64,000 nt of DNA from Cordylochernes scorpioides (GCA_030710605.1 CP092865.1:35316244-35380243), one strand, 5' to 3'; numbered from the stretch's first letter, positions 45,123-55,689 are shown. Notes: generated by a model not told the origin, from the sequence alone. Translations and numbers: made by a program.

Positions 45123-45434
45123 ATTCCCTGAATTAGCTCTGGTCAAGGAGCGCCCAACCGTGCGGGAAATAGACGGTGGTCGTCCCCGCCGAGCATTCCG
45201 AATTAGCGAGTTTTAATCAAGTTTGGCTGGTTGTTGTAAACTGGATTTTTTACCTCCCTTTGATCAATTTCCAGGCTGTGGCGCTGACAAATTACTTCTC
45301 GATAGCGCCTATGGCGGCGCGCGCGCTGAACGATTATTATTTACCAAATACTAAATTTCATATTCTTTAACAATCGTATGATTAGTACTTTATATATGTA
45401 TATTTATATATTTTAAAAAACGAAAGAAAAAAAA
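45123..45434. other. GC-mixed spacer, no gene proven
   Basis: 45130-45330 is richer in CG (CGCCCAACCGTGCGGG, GCCTATGGCGGCGCGCGCGC) than its surroundings. It has a pyrimidine-rich stretch ending in CAG near 45272, like a splice acceptor. I cannot support an exon. Confidence 0.3.
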
Positions 45435-45917
45435 TCAGGTGTTGAAATCAATATTAAAAATGGCATATCCTGACCAGGAGCATATGTGCTTTACAGAAGG
45501 CAGAGCGCCATCTGGTGGAACAGTAATCAACTAAACATTGATTTAGCCAGTTCCCTTATATTTGGCCAACCCAATTTCTTGATAAATCAAGAAAAGCCAT
45601 CCACGAGCGCGTTTCGCGCTTTTGGCGCTCGTCAGCGTGGAGTAGGCTGAACCATTGCGACCAAAAATATTTTTTGATCCCAATGGCTTCCTGAAAAACC
45701 AAGAAATGGGTATTTAAGGCCAAACTTGCGTAAATACGCTTAGCACATTAAAAAACAAAAGAAAAAATAAAATATAAAAAGATCAGGTGTTGAACTCAAT
45801 ATTAAAAATGGCATATCCTGACCAGGAGCATATGTGCTTTACAGAAGACAGAGCGCCATTTGGTGGAACAATATCAACTAAACATTGATTTAACCTGTTC
45901 CCTGATATTGGGTTGGA
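45435..45917 (-). mobile_element. Hammerhead repeat family B, tandem copy B1
   Basis: ATCAGGTGTTGAA, ATGGCATATCCTGACCAGGA and the following AGAGCGCC block recur at 45435 and 45783, a 348-bp direct period. One full unit and the start of a second are present. The second is cut at about 45917 where a mariner remnant begins. The ribozyme is on the minus strand. No coding potential. Tandem copies of a ribozyme unit of this size are the expected form of animal retrozymes. Confidence 0.75.
45600..45641 (-). ncRNA. Hammerhead ribozyme, family B copy B1
   Basis: Minus strand: stem I TCCACG/CGTGGA (6 of 6), CTGACGA, stem II GCGC/GCGC with loop CAAAA, GAAA, then CGCGCT. The U of position 16.1 is C here, giving an A-C opposition in the two-pair stem III. 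One base away from canonical. Confidence 0.75.
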
Positions 45918-46829
45918 CAAAAAGGACTTCCTTTTAGAGCCATTTTGAGTTTTGGAAAGAGAAAAAAAAATCAATTGGAGCTAGGTCTGGGGAATAGGAA
46001 TGTTGTTGAAGTATTTGGATGCCGTGTTTAGCCAAATAAGTCAGTACAGATGTAGCGGTGTGTGGTGGTCCATTATCATGATGGATAATCCAATTTTTGG
46101 AACTCCACATTTCACTTCTTTTCAGACGAATTGATTCACGTACACGTCTCATAATGTTTAAATAAGACTCCTTATTGATTTTTTTACTTTCCTTTAGATA
46201 TTCATAATGCACAATTCCCTTTATGTCAAAGAACGTGACCAATAAGACTTTGTTTTTTGACTTGCAAAGTCGGGATTTCTTCGCTCTTGGTTCATCTTTT
46301 ATTTCCAATCCATGGATTGGCGTTTTGTTTCCGGGTCATACCCGTGACCCCATGTCTCGTCTCTAGTTATTACTTTTCCCTTCCAATTAAGGGTTTCTTC
46401 CACCATTTCAAGCATTTTTTTGACAACTTCAACGTGATTCTCCTTTTGTTGGATTGTGAGCATTTTAGGGACAAATTTTGAAGGTGTCTTCTTTAACTGC
46501 AAGTCTTCTTTAATTATGGATCCAACTAATGATTTTGATATCCCTGTTTCTTCCTTAATGTCCCGTAACCCTATTCGTGGATTTTCTTTTATCAAATTTG
46601 AAATTTGGCTCACCTTTTCAGGGTTCCTGTGCGGAATTGGACGTCAAATACGCTTCTCATCTTTCACCGATTCCATTCCATTTTTAAATCGTGAAAACCA
46701 TCTAAATGTGGTCGGTTTATTTACATTTTCATTTCCAAATGCCAATTACAACAAATCTAAAGTTTCTGAAGCCGATTGCCCAATTTTGTAGCAAATTTTA
46801 ATACAAATTCGTTGTTCGAATTTTCTATC
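45918..46829 (-). pseudogene. Mariner transposase pseudogene (M3)
   Basis: The minus-strand start near 46829 (MDRKFEQRICIKF) is followed by a stop in the first 25 codons. Long frames are at 46299-46613 (SQISNLIKENPRIGLRDIKE, then VITRDETWGHGYDPETKRQS) and 45934-46308 (HHDNGPPHTA and SPDLAPIDFFF). The first catalytic motif GDETW has become RDETW, with its aspartate kept, and the second and third aspartates are present. One frameshift separates the frames. The C-terminal 70 or so residues are lost by the truncation. Confidence 0.85.
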
Positions 46830-47030
46830 CATTACAAATTAGAAGTTGTTATGCAAGGCGTTCTTTTTACAAGCTTACAATTTATCGATTGCGCGCGCAA
46901 TCACGTGATGTCATATACCGCAGTGTAGCTGAAGCCTTCTGTATTTTTTAATAGACTTAAAAATATAAATAATTTCATTTTTTCTTTGTTTTTGACAGGT
47001 CTCATTATTTATTGGACACACCTTGTATAT
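45918..47030 (-). mobile_element. Mariner element M3 (3'-truncated)
   Basis: Same family as M2. The right terminus ATTTATTGGACACACCTTGT is intact near 47010-47030. The left side breaks off inside the transposase at AAAAGGAAG (plus-strand CTTCCTTTT, 45927-45935), where M2 continues for another 230 bp, and joins a family B repeat. No left inverted terminus. Confidence 0.85.
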
Positions 47031-47039
47031 ATCCTTAGT

Positions 47040-47430
47040 TTATTTCTGTTCCACACAAGATGGAGCTCTGCCATCTAAAAAGCTCATGTGCTCGTGGTCA
47101 GAATAAGCTTTCTTTGTTTTTAATATCAACACCTGACCTTTTATTTTGTTTCTATCATTTTTACATGTTAAGCGTATTTCGCAAGTTTGGCTTTGAATAC
47201 CCATTTCTTGTTTTCTCAAGAGGCTTCTGGGATAAAACATTTTTTGGTCGCAGTGGTACAACCTGCTCCACGCTGACGAGGACCAACAACCCGAAACGCG
47301 TTCGTGGATGACTTTTTTTTTTCTAATCAAGAAAATAGGTTGACCAAATATCAGGTAACAGGCTAAATCAACGTTTAGTTGATTTATGTTCCGCTAGATG
47401 GCGCTCTGCCTTCACACGAGCAGCTTATTT
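47040..47430 (+). mobile_element. Hammerhead repeat family B, copy B2
   Basis: Plus-strand copy, opposite to B1. The block TTCC...AGATGG...GCTCTGCC occurs at about 47049 and 47390 (period about 340 bp), so slightly more than one unit is present. Contains CGCAAGTTTGGCTTTGAATA, the ribozyme, and AATCAAGAAAATAGGTTG. It begins right beside the intact end of mariner M3. Confidence 0.75.
47267..47308 (+). ncRNA. Hammerhead ribozyme, family B copy B2
   Basis: Stem I TCCACG/CGTGGA (6 of 6), CTGACGA, stem II GGA/CCC with one A-C mismatch at the third pair, GAAA, CGCG stem III and triplet GTT. All core bases are canonical; only stem II is weakened. Confidence 0.8.
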
Positions 47431-48247
47431 ACCCAAATTTGGTCAAGAGTGAAAAGATTTCAAACATGTGTTGGTCTAATGTTAGTGTCGGCTTTGATTA
47501 ATTTGGCCTTCTTGTCGTAAGTCGACACTCGATTAGTGATTTCACATAAGAGTTTCGATGGTGAAATGTATTATGATCTGTGGGTTTTTATTGTTTAGCT
47601 CTAAATGAAAATTTTGGTTTTTCTCTTCAATTTCTGAACCATGATCATTTTACAGATCATGATGGTTATTTAAGTACGTACATATGCGGATGTGCATTCC
47701 AATCGGCAAGTAATAGTAATTATACGTTATAAATGTGCACGGATCATTAAGCGGAAGAGTGTTCAGCGTGAGGCTTCAGCGGAAACTTGTTATAGATCTA
47801 ATTTTTTTAAAAAATATATGAAGCCTTTTTTGAGAATTCTGATAATATAATCTCTATATATTTTCCCTTCAACTCTCTTTACTTCTAATACCTTTTACTT
47901 CATTTATTAAAGATATAATACTACGTGAAAATATATAGATTTAGGCCATGGAAGATGTGGAAAGTATTTTTCTGTAACTGACTCCAGGATTCCACCGATT
48001 TTCTCTCCGAGTAGACGATGTCCTATAGACGATACATCGATAAATCCGCTCCTCATTCCGCAAAAAAAAAGGACGCAAAGTAAATAGATACAAACTTCCA
48101 AGGCTCCGAGGGAATTCTCGACAGAAACACGTTAGAATTAAGTCAGTAGCTCAGTGATTTCCCCTTATTGCCACTTGAGTATTTTAAATATGTTTCACAC
48201 AAAATAAACTGGTATGTAATGTCGCCTCTCTCCTATATGTATTCAAA
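47431..48247. other. Gene-free region
   Basis: No supported coding sequence or element end. Confidence 0.4.
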
Positions 48248-48345
48248 CTAGCCGAATGACCCGGGCAACGCCCGTGTTTTACCCGATTGAATGTTTTGAT
48301 TCAAATACTATTTGTTACAATTATAAATTGGCGCCTTAAATAAAT
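48248..48345 (-). mobile_element. Helitron 3' end fragment
   Basis: Read on the minus strand: TATAATTGTAACAAATAGTA, GGGTAAAACACGGGCGTTGC, then CCGGGTCATTCGGCTAG ending at 48248. The hairpin has one mismatch. Only about 100 bp of the element remain. Confidence 0.7.
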
Positions 48346-48397
48346 GCATATGTTAGTTAATAACTATAGCCTATGTGCTTTATCTGTCTATGTACTT

Positions 48398-48545
48398 TTG
48401 GCTTCCGTAGGCGTCTATTACTGGGAAAAAGAAAGAGAGGATTCCATTTGGTTATTAACTCATATGTGCACTTATTTAAGGAGCGACCCGCTCCAACACA
48501 ATAGTTACAAAAACGAAAACGCGAGTGGGGGGGGGGGGGGGGGAC
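48398..48545 (+). repeat. Dispersed repeat R, copy 2, ending in a G-tract
   Basis: Matches 19003-19150 (GGCTTCCGTAGGCGTCT, CTGGGAAAAAGAAA, GCGACCCGCTCCAACACAAT). It ends in a run of about 16 G at 48527-48543; copy 1 has a 6-base G run at the same place. Confidence 0.6.
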
Positions 48546-49989
48546 AAAGGTGGCGTGATCGTAGCCAACCAATAGGAGAGCGCCATTCCAAAATAAAAAA
48601 AAGCAAACGGTGACAGAGATGAAAACTGAAAAATTGATTAAGAACGCATGACGCTCGTAACTGTATATTGAATGGCGGTTTTGTGTCGCCCGTTGATTTA
48701 AAGGAAATAATGGACAAAAAAAACTATAATAATAATCGTCTTAATTTATAGCAGAGATCGCTAATCAACGCAAGATTACGAGCTAAATAGATCTTCGTAC
48801 ACTCTTCTACACTATGTCAGATGTCTGAAATAAATTAAGAAGAGCTATTTTGTAAGATATCCGAGGAAGAGCTATATAACTTGAATTTTGTAAAATATCT
48901 GAAGAAAAAAAGCTATGCATCTCACTCTTTATTCCATTTAGTCGAAACCTTTCCTTAATTAGCTGTCTGTGGTGAAATTTAGAAAGGTTGATGGGGTGAT
49001 ATATGCATTTAGCATTATTTTGTTCGAGAAAGAAGCAATTTGCGGTCATGAATTATGCGAACCTTACACACACATACAAAATCCACAGATAGGATGTATA
49101 TCAAAATACAGAATTGAAGAGAGCATTTAGGAAATTGGATAAAAATTTACTGCCGGAATTCTAGAGAAAGGTAAAATACGTACAACAGTTTACACCCATG
49201 ATAGCAACACATACAAAAAAAAGTATTAAATTATATTTTCCATTATTCAGATGACCTACTGTCATCGCGGTTAATACATGAGTCTTCTTTCTGAAGATTT
49301 AGTTCTTTCTTCCATATGTGCTGATGGATTAATTTTAAAGAGGTCTAGCCACATCGTCTAGAATCCTATGTGAAACAGAATCAGGACTGATCGACCAAAC
49401 CTGGCAAATGGTTCAGGTAGAAATGCCCGGGGCGGAGGAGGGAAATGAGAGATTTTGTTTATTCGGAGAGACGTTCATTAAGGGGCTGAGGAAGGATTTT
49501 TTTCTAGAAATTTGTTATTGGACAACGCATTGACAAATTAAAAAAACCGGCTAGAAACCCACTGAATATTGCTAAATTCTTCTTAGATTTTTTGTAGAAA
49601 AAATCCAAGAACTGTATTTACAGTTGCCCTTCATAATTCCTGAAGTTTCCTATTTCAAGAGTCTCAAGTGCTGTGAACTTTTTGAGATAAAGAATTCCCC
49701 TTGAAATCATCAATATATGAATCCGGCGATTCTTAAATGCCAATTTAAAAATTCCAAGAGCTTTTCGCAAATTTTTAAAGCTTGTTTTCTCTAATATGCA
49801 AGCGTATGGCTGATATTTAATGCAGATACAAAGAAATAAGCATTCAGCTATCGAATATATGGTGGTTTTATTTCTCTACAAAATATATTAAAATATAGAA
49901 ATGGCGCAATATATCAGAGAGAGAGACAATGACAATTGACACGATTTTATTGACATCTTGTCAATACAGGACACAGTCCGCACTAATTA
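48546..49989. other. Gene-free region
   Basis: No supported coding sequence. A GA dinucleotide run lies at 49917-49926, near the LINE 3' side. Confidence 0.4.
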
Positions 49990-50048
49990 TGAGAAATTAA
50001 CAATAATGAAAATGATTATAAAAACGATAAATATATATTAAAAATATG

Positions 50049-50751
50049 CTATGTACAATGACATTGTACATGCCGCCTGAGCCACCGCTGCAGAGCTTGG
50101 TGGAAGATAGCCAGCGGTCCCCAGCGATACCACGCATTTCGCGATCTACGAAGAAAACGTATATCGCATGCTTCGCCGCTGAGGAGATGGTGATGGCATG
50201 GTCCTCGAGGCCAACCACGAAGATCCAAGACTGCAGGTCCGGCTGCCCCCCGATGACTGCCGCCCGATGATGGAGAACACCTCTCGGATGAGAGGGCGGA
50301 CGGCAATGCAGGACCAGTAGCGGTGGGCCAGCGACAGGTCGCTGGAGCCGCAGAGCGATGTCCGCTGCATGACTCCCCAAGGAGCAGCGACGGAGGGATG
50401 AGAATGCTAGGCTGGTGGAGGGCACGTCGACGACAGGTTCCCAGCGACGGAGGAACCGCGAGATGGGAACAGCGGCCAGGCGGGGGCGCTCCAACATGCG
50501 ACGCGCAGTGCGTGTGCTGATACGCAGAAACGGCGTGGCCGTCCCACGCAGCACCGCGGCTTCCTCCAAGGTTCTCTCTTGATACGCGCTCCTCGCATTT
50601 TCTGCCATCAGATGCCGGCAGAAGGTACCAAGGGCGGCAGAATCGTCGCAGGTGCTTCTCGTCAGCCTGGTGGTGAGCGCCGTAGCAGGACCCGCCAGGT
50701 CGCGGACAAGTACTCCTCTCCACCTTGAAGGAGCCCGAAGCGATGAGGTCG
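50049..50751 (-). pseudogene. LINE ORF2 C-terminal region (frameshifted)
   Basis: After the reverse transcriptase frame the C-terminal part continues in other frames. 50608-50000 reads GTATPFLRISTRTARRMLER, AVPISRFLRRWEPVVD and later LQSWIFVVGLEDHAITISSA. Its RRFLRRWEP-like segment resembles the ORF2 tail of Tx1-type LINEs. The usual zinc-binding Cys pattern is damaged. Confidence 0.5.
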
Positions 50752-52632
50752 CTAGGTAGGTTTAGAAGGGTGGGAGTGGGCACCAGGCGGTGATTCAGGC
50801 CCAGGAACCTGCAGGCACCGACGAGAGGTAGGTTTAGAAGGGTGGGAGTGGGCACCAGGCGGTGATTCAGGCCCAGGATGGAGGAGGCCTGCTCCCAGAG
50901 CTCCAGTAGGGGGCGACGACGTGGCGGCAGTCAATCCCCCCAAAGACATAGGAGCCATCCAGACTCCACTCTCCACCAGCCATGAGTAGGCGTTTCGGCT
51001 TCCAGCCCTGCGTGCGGTCTGGACCCCCTTGAAGCAGGCAAGCTGAAGCTGAGTCTTGATGTCCAGTAATCCAACTCCACCGACGGACACGGGACGAACC
51101 AGAACAGTACCCGGAATCCAGGCGGCCCGATAGCAGGAGCCCCAGGCAAACCGAGTCAGCCTGGCCTGCATTTTGGTGTTGGTAGTGTCGCTGGGCAGAT
51201 AGGCGTGCAGATGGTGTAGCACTGATGCCAGCACCAGCGGGTTGGCCGCTCTCGCTCGGCCGACAAGCGAAAATCCGCGGATGTAGGGAGACCACCTGTA
51301 GATCGCTCTCTCCAAGACGCCCAGCAAATGACTTTCCTGGATCGCAGTTCCATGAGCAGTTGATATTTCACATCCCAGGACCATGATGGAGGATGATGAC
51401 CACGTGATGCCCAAAGGAGAGTCGGCGTCGTTCTTCCAGGCGCCGCACCTCAGCCCTTTGCTCTTGGAGAAGTTCACGCCAACCCTTGACGCACGACGGA
51501 AATCGTCAAAGATGGACTTGGCTTCCTCAAACTGCCAATCTTCTCGGATTAGAAGGAGTATATCATCGGCGTACACCAGGACGTTGCCTCTTCGCAGAAC
51601 TCTTTCAAGATAGCGCAGGAGTGGACCCGTAAAGATAGAGAAGAGGGCGGCACTGGTGGCACAGCCCTGCCGAAGCCCTATGTGCAGTTTGAACGGGCGG
51701 GTGTGGTTGCCATCGATTCGAACTGTTGCATCAGCCCCTCCATAAAGTAGTTCAAACCACTTTGCGAAGGCGGGAAGCAGGCCGATGAAGCGCAGCTGCA
51801 AGATCAGGATTCCACGGTCCACTTGATCAAAGGCGGAGTGCAGATCAGTAGAGATGACTGCCAGCGGCGTTTTATTCCTCGTGGCGATGGCGAGCTCGTC
51901 AGACACATAGCCGATGTTCCAAGAAAAACATCTTCCCGGAACGGCGTAAGTCTGACAATCCGCAACGATGGTAGGCAGGTGAGGGCGCAGACGACCGTGA
52001 AGGATGCCGCTGACGATTCTGTGGTCCGTTGTTGGTAACACTATTGGCCGGTATGCGCTCAGGCCCAAACCACCGGGCGCCTTGGGGACGATACAGATGA
52101 GGCTTCTCCTTGATGAATGTGGCAGAGCCCCAAGGAGCCTGGATTCCTCAAGAACTCGATGAATAGATCCTGCAAAGAAGTCATCAAAGCCCTTCATCAT
52201 CTCGCAGGGCAGGCTGTCCCAGCCAGTTGTTTTGCCTTGTGGCAGGCGGCGGATTGCAGCCTCAACTTCGTCTAAGGAGATGCTCTCTCGGTAAAGTGGG
52301 TCCATATCTTCCAGCAATATCCTTTCTGTCGCTCCTTCTAAAAATACAGCGACATTCTCTGAGGGAAGAGTTGAGCTGGCGAACCGTTCGCTGAAGGTGT
52401 CAAAGACCAGGCGTCTCAATGGCTCTCCCCCGATGAGGTTCCCCTGAGCATCGAAGACTGTCGTCGGTTCCGAGCTATGATGTCTGACACGTAGGACGCA
52501 CCCAAGCTCGGGAAGTGAAGGATGGTCGGCCTCCACGGACTCGGCTTCAAGCAGAGAGCGTAAGAACCGGCTGGCTCTAGTGACGTAGTCGTCCTCAACG
52601 CGGGCAGTAGAGAGACACTTATGTCGGAACAA
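50752..52632 (-). pseudogene. LINE reverse transcriptase (626-codon open part of ORF2)
   Basis: Open over 626 codons, but part of a longer broken ORF2. Motifs in order: LPQGKTTGWDSLPCEM (fingers), APGGLGLSAYRPIVLPTTDH, motif A ISTDLHSAFDQVDRGIL, motif B GLRQGCATSAALFSIFTGP, motif C with catalytic VYADDILLLI, then VLGCEIS (motif D/E). The C-terminal part has RFAWGSCYRAAWIPGTVLVR and PVSVGGVGLLDIKTQ, the pattern typical of the Tx1/L1 group. All catalytic aspartates are present. The enzyme would copy element RNA at a nicked target. The last about 50 codons run into a local 72-bp duplication. Confidence 0.9.
50754..50897 (-). repeat. 72-bp tandem duplication inside the LINE
   Basis: AGGTAGGTTTAGAAGGGTGG through GGTGATTCAGGCCCAGG occurs at 50754 and again at 50826. 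It duplicates 24 codons (PGPESPPGAHSHPSKPT appears twice in the frame). Local and recent. Confidence 0.9.
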
Positions 52633-53601
52633 GATTCCCCTTCACTTTGTCCCAATTTCTCCACAGTTCTCCAGGGGTTATGTCTTCGAGGTACCGCGAA
52701 GTATACTTGAGGAGAGCCGCTACTATCTAAAAGACTAGCGCCGAACGAAGAAGCGCAGAAACGGGAGTTGCTTGAATCTCAGGGGAATCCCCCACTTGGA
52801 GAAGGATGGCACGGTCTGAGGCGCGGTATTTGAGGGTCCAGTAACGGGTGATGCGTTCGGAAAGCCTTGATGGTATAGGACTCTATCCAAACGGGCAGCA
52901 TCAACCCGGCTTCCGTAGCTGGCAACCCTCGTAGGCAGATGCGCGGCTCAAAACAAAATGGCGGTATCAACGAGGTTGGTCCGGTCTAGAAATTCCGCGA
53001 GGGCTTCGAATGAACCAGATACAATGTCGCTAAGAGACTCCTCGGAGATGTTTAGGTCCCCGACGATCCACGTATCTTCTTTGATTGCTTCATCTGCGAT
53101 GACTTGCAGTTCAAAATGCCGTTTTTCAGGAGTATGAAACAAGTGACAATTGATGACACGGGTTTCGAGACCCCGGACGCTGAAGCTGACCATGGCAACC
53201 TTGCCTGGCCATAGGACGCGGTGCCAAAAGACGGTGACTCCCGGCGTAACGATGATAGCGAGACCGGATCCCCTGGGAGTCGACACTGACGCGAAGACAG
53301 CCCTGTAGCCAAGGCAGAGGTCCCGAACATTGTCCAGGGCCAGGAGGTTTGTTTCCTGGACAACTGCGAAGTCAATTGCGTGCTGCTTTAAGAAACAGCA
53401 AAGTTCCATACTCCTTTGACGAATGGCAATGCCGCGCACGTCGAGGCACGCTATGCGGAAGCTCATAGCGTGCTCTTGTTTGTTGACACCCGAAGGTTGG
53501 TGAGCCGCTTGTAGAGTGTGCATGACTTGTCCTCTACAAGGTAGATTACTGGCTGAAGAATTGGTTCTGAGTTTCCATCTGCTCAGCCGATCGGTCTTCA
53601 A
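52633..53601 (-). pseudogene. LINE apurinic-type endonuclease (N-terminal ORF2)
   Basis: 53601-52948 is open: IACLDVRGI, FAVVQETN (catalytic glutamate motif), GLAIIVTPGV, ETRVINCHLFHTPE and WIVGDLNISEE (GDxN-type motif). A stop follows right after DTAILF. In the same frame the sequence continues with AHLPTRVASYGSRVDAARLD and RVLYHQGF. This corresponds to the SR(V/I)D segment of the endonuclease end. Further stops near 52720-52660 precede the reverse transcriptase frame. The nuclease would nick target DNA to prime reverse transcription. Confidence 0.8.
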
Positions 53602-53980
53602 GAAATTTTAACTTTTGAGGACGGGAGAATATGGCTTGCATAATGTCATCCCGCTTCAAACCTACGTTTTCAGTGTTCTTGAACAAATTGATGGAGGACC
53701 GTTCAATAATTCCTTTTAGTTGTTTGAGAGCCACCGACCTCTCCAAACGCGATTCTTTAGAGGGCTCCTCCTCCTCTTTGTTCAAGGGAATTTGCTTAAT
53801 CTTGGAGCCAGGTGGCGATTTCAGGGTGGGAAGCGTAGACGTGGGCTGAATTTTCTTCTCAGTGGTTGACCGGCCAGCCACTGGTGTAGTCGCGGCTGCG
53901 ATGGGTGATATCTGTTGGGCGGGTGGAGACATCGCGGAGGTGAAAAGTTGATTTAGCCTTTTCTCTGATATTTGGCCCAC
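53546..53980 (-). pseudogene. LINE ORF1 with a chimeric N-terminus
   Basis: 144 codons. Residues from MSPPAQQ (about residue 17, 53932) onward are LINE-like: Pro/Thr-rich, then basic and acidic stretches (KSPPGSKIKQIPLNKEEEEP) and a helical C-terminus (KSRLERS-like, LKQLKGIIERS). The first dozen residues (MGQISEKRLNQLF) are encoded by the adjoining ribozyme repeat, whose other copies read the same. The genuine start is therefore more likely the internal methionine. No RRM or zinc knuckle is visible, so ORF1 appears shortened. It overlaps the start of the ORF2 frame. Confidence 0.5.
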
Positions 53981-54150
53981 CCAATTTTTGATAAATCAAC
54001 AAAACCTATCCACGACGGCGTTTCGCGATGTTGGCGCTCGTCAGCGTGGAGTAGGCTGTACCACCGCGACAATAAATATTTTTGGTCCGAGAGGCTTCTT
54101 GAGAAACAAGGAAATGGGTTTTTAAAGCCAAACTTGCGCAATACGCTTAA
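53951..54150 (-). mobile_element. Hammerhead repeat family B, copy B3
   Basis: TTGATTTAGCC, TATTTGGCCCACCCAATTTT, the ribozyme, then GCCAAACTTGCGCAATACGC match other B copies. Truncated to about 200 bp, with the LINE 5' end directly at its left edge and in the same orientation. Confidence 0.7.
54009..54050 (-). ncRNA. Hammerhead ribozyme relic, family B copy B3
   Basis: Stem I TCCACG/CGTGGA (6 of 6), CTGACGA and GAAA are intact. Stem II has lost its outer complementarity (GCGC against TCGC). Stem III reads CGCCGT, so the A15.1-U16.1 pair is gone. It lies about 75 bases upstream of the LINE ORF1 methionine, on the same strand. Confidence 0.65.
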
Positions 54151-54650
54151 AACATGCAAAACCTTTTTCTTTGAAGTCTTTCGCTTATAAAGAAATGATG
54201 TTTTATAAATCCTTCCTTAAAACATGTTTCAAAGGTATTTAAAAATACTAAGGAATAAGTCTTAGAAATGATAATTTATAATTTATAGAAACCCTACTAT
54301 ATATGGGAGTATATACTTCAATGGATTCAAGTGTATATGACAGTACTAATATCAGAGCTGTTGACATTGAGATTCTGGATAAAAGATCAGGTTAGACTAT
54401 CATTATTCTTAAGAAAATCGTAGGAGATAAAGGAGATGTTTAATATTTAAAAATTTGGCATATTTACCTTCTCCATATGATGACAATTAGATTTATTACA
54501 TTTCATGTTTTTTGGGTTCGCACAAACATGAGATAATAATATATCAGATAGTCTTCCAAAAGATATCAATTATAAAAGCTCTGTGATAGAAAATTTGAAA
54601 CCTTGATGTCATTTAAATTACTTACACTATTCTCGTTGATTTTTTATTAT
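54151..54650. other. AT-rich DNA, no gene seen
   Basis: No supported feature. Confidence 0.4.
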
Positions 54651-55095
54651 TCCAGAATTGTTCAAGTTGCAGTTGCACGATAAAGATATGCTTTTTTTTT
54701 TCATAATTTATGCACCTTATCCAAGTACAATATCACATTTGTATTATTTTTCCACATTGTGTCGCGCTCTCACGCAATTCTGGCCTTAACTACTCGTTTC
54801 ATGTTTTTCAGGATGGCTGAATGACCAGTTTTTCGGTAGTTGAGGTACAGCTTGCACCACGCTGATGAGGGCCAACATCCCGAAACCCGTACATGGTTAG
54901 CTTTTCTTGATTAATCAAGAATGGGTATCTGGCCAATTCTGGAATAATTAAAATTCAACGAGAATAGTGGATATTTATTCCGATAGATGGCCAAGCCATC
55001 AGCAACTTTAAGTTGCACGATAAGGAGGTGCCTTTTTCAGAATTTATGCACCTTATCCCAGTACAATATTGCATTTGTACTATTTTTTCATAATT
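54651..55095 (+). mobile_element. Hammerhead repeat family A, tandem copy A2
   Basis: AGTTGCACGATAA with the following GCACCTTATCC(C/A)AGTACAATAT block occurs at 54671 and 55011, a 340-bp direct period, so one whole unit plus about 85 bp of a second are present. Order inside: CACGCAATTCTGGCCTTAAC, ribozyme, TTTTCTTGATTAATCAAGAA, GATAGATGGCCAAGCCATC. The left edge has an inverted scrap (CTATTCTCGTTGAT against ATCAACGAGAATAG at 54953). Confidence 0.75.
54856..54897 (+). ncRNA. Hammerhead ribozyme, family A copy A2
   Basis: Stem I ACCACG/CATGGT (5 of 6, one C-A mismatch), CTGATGA, stem II GGG/CCC with loop CCAACAT, GAAA, stem III A-U and C-G closing CC, triplet GTA. Every core base is canonical, so this is a good candidate for an active ribozyme. 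Confidence 0.8.
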
Positions 55096-55689
55096 AATTT
55101 CGTTTATTTCATTGAGCGCAGCGCTCTGATATGGTCCAATATGCTTTTCCCCTCGGTCTCTCCTTTCAAAAATTGTCTTTCCTTGCGCCAACGTTCGAAA
55201 CGATAAGAAACGATAGTGTTTCCAAATATAAAAACGTATAATAAGAAGATAAAACATGTAAGAATAACATTGATTGAATGATGCCAAATTATAAGATTTG
55301 AAATAAATTTAAAAATAAGTTTAAAAAGAGGAGTAATAAATACACGCATCAGTTATAACACCGCAATAATATAAAAATAATTCAATAAAACCATTTCAGG
55401 GCTCTTTTGAATAAATAGAAGTATAGGTTGTTCATTAGTTCAAATTTAAATTTTGGATGGTAGAGACTCGTATTATTTACGTTTAAAGTATAAAGGTTGC
55501 AATATGTTCTCGCTCAGTATCTGTGCGTAAATTACGCTCTTAGATAACGTACTACTTGGACCTGAAGTCCTACATAGAGTGAATGATGAAAGCTTCAATT
55601 TGAAACTTTACCCTGAATTGAAGAATGCCTGCATCAAATCGGTGATCAAATATAAATATATCATTTCAATCAGCATCTTAAGTTTCTCT
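55096..55689. other. AT-rich DNA, no gene seen
   Basis: Two overlapping minus frames (54955-55287, 55104-55349) are not recognisable. The first merely runs through the A2 repeat. Confidence 0.4.

Larger units (their letters stand above)
49990..53950 (-). mobile_element. LINE retrotransposon, Tx1/L1-like
   Basis: A nearly complete non-LTR element read on the minus strand: ORF1 (53546-53932 and upstream), ORF2 endonuclease (53601 to about 52830), reverse transcriptase (52632-50900) and a C-terminal domain to about 50050. GC content is much higher than the AT-rich surroundings, so it stands out as an island. The 5' end joins a family B ribozyme repeat at about 53950. No clear poly-A or target duplication is identified at the 3' side. 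Confidence 0.85.

Noticed and set aside
50046..53849. Plus-strand open frames over the LINE
   Set aside because: They are antisense shadows of the GC-rich minus-strand LINE genes and show no motifs.
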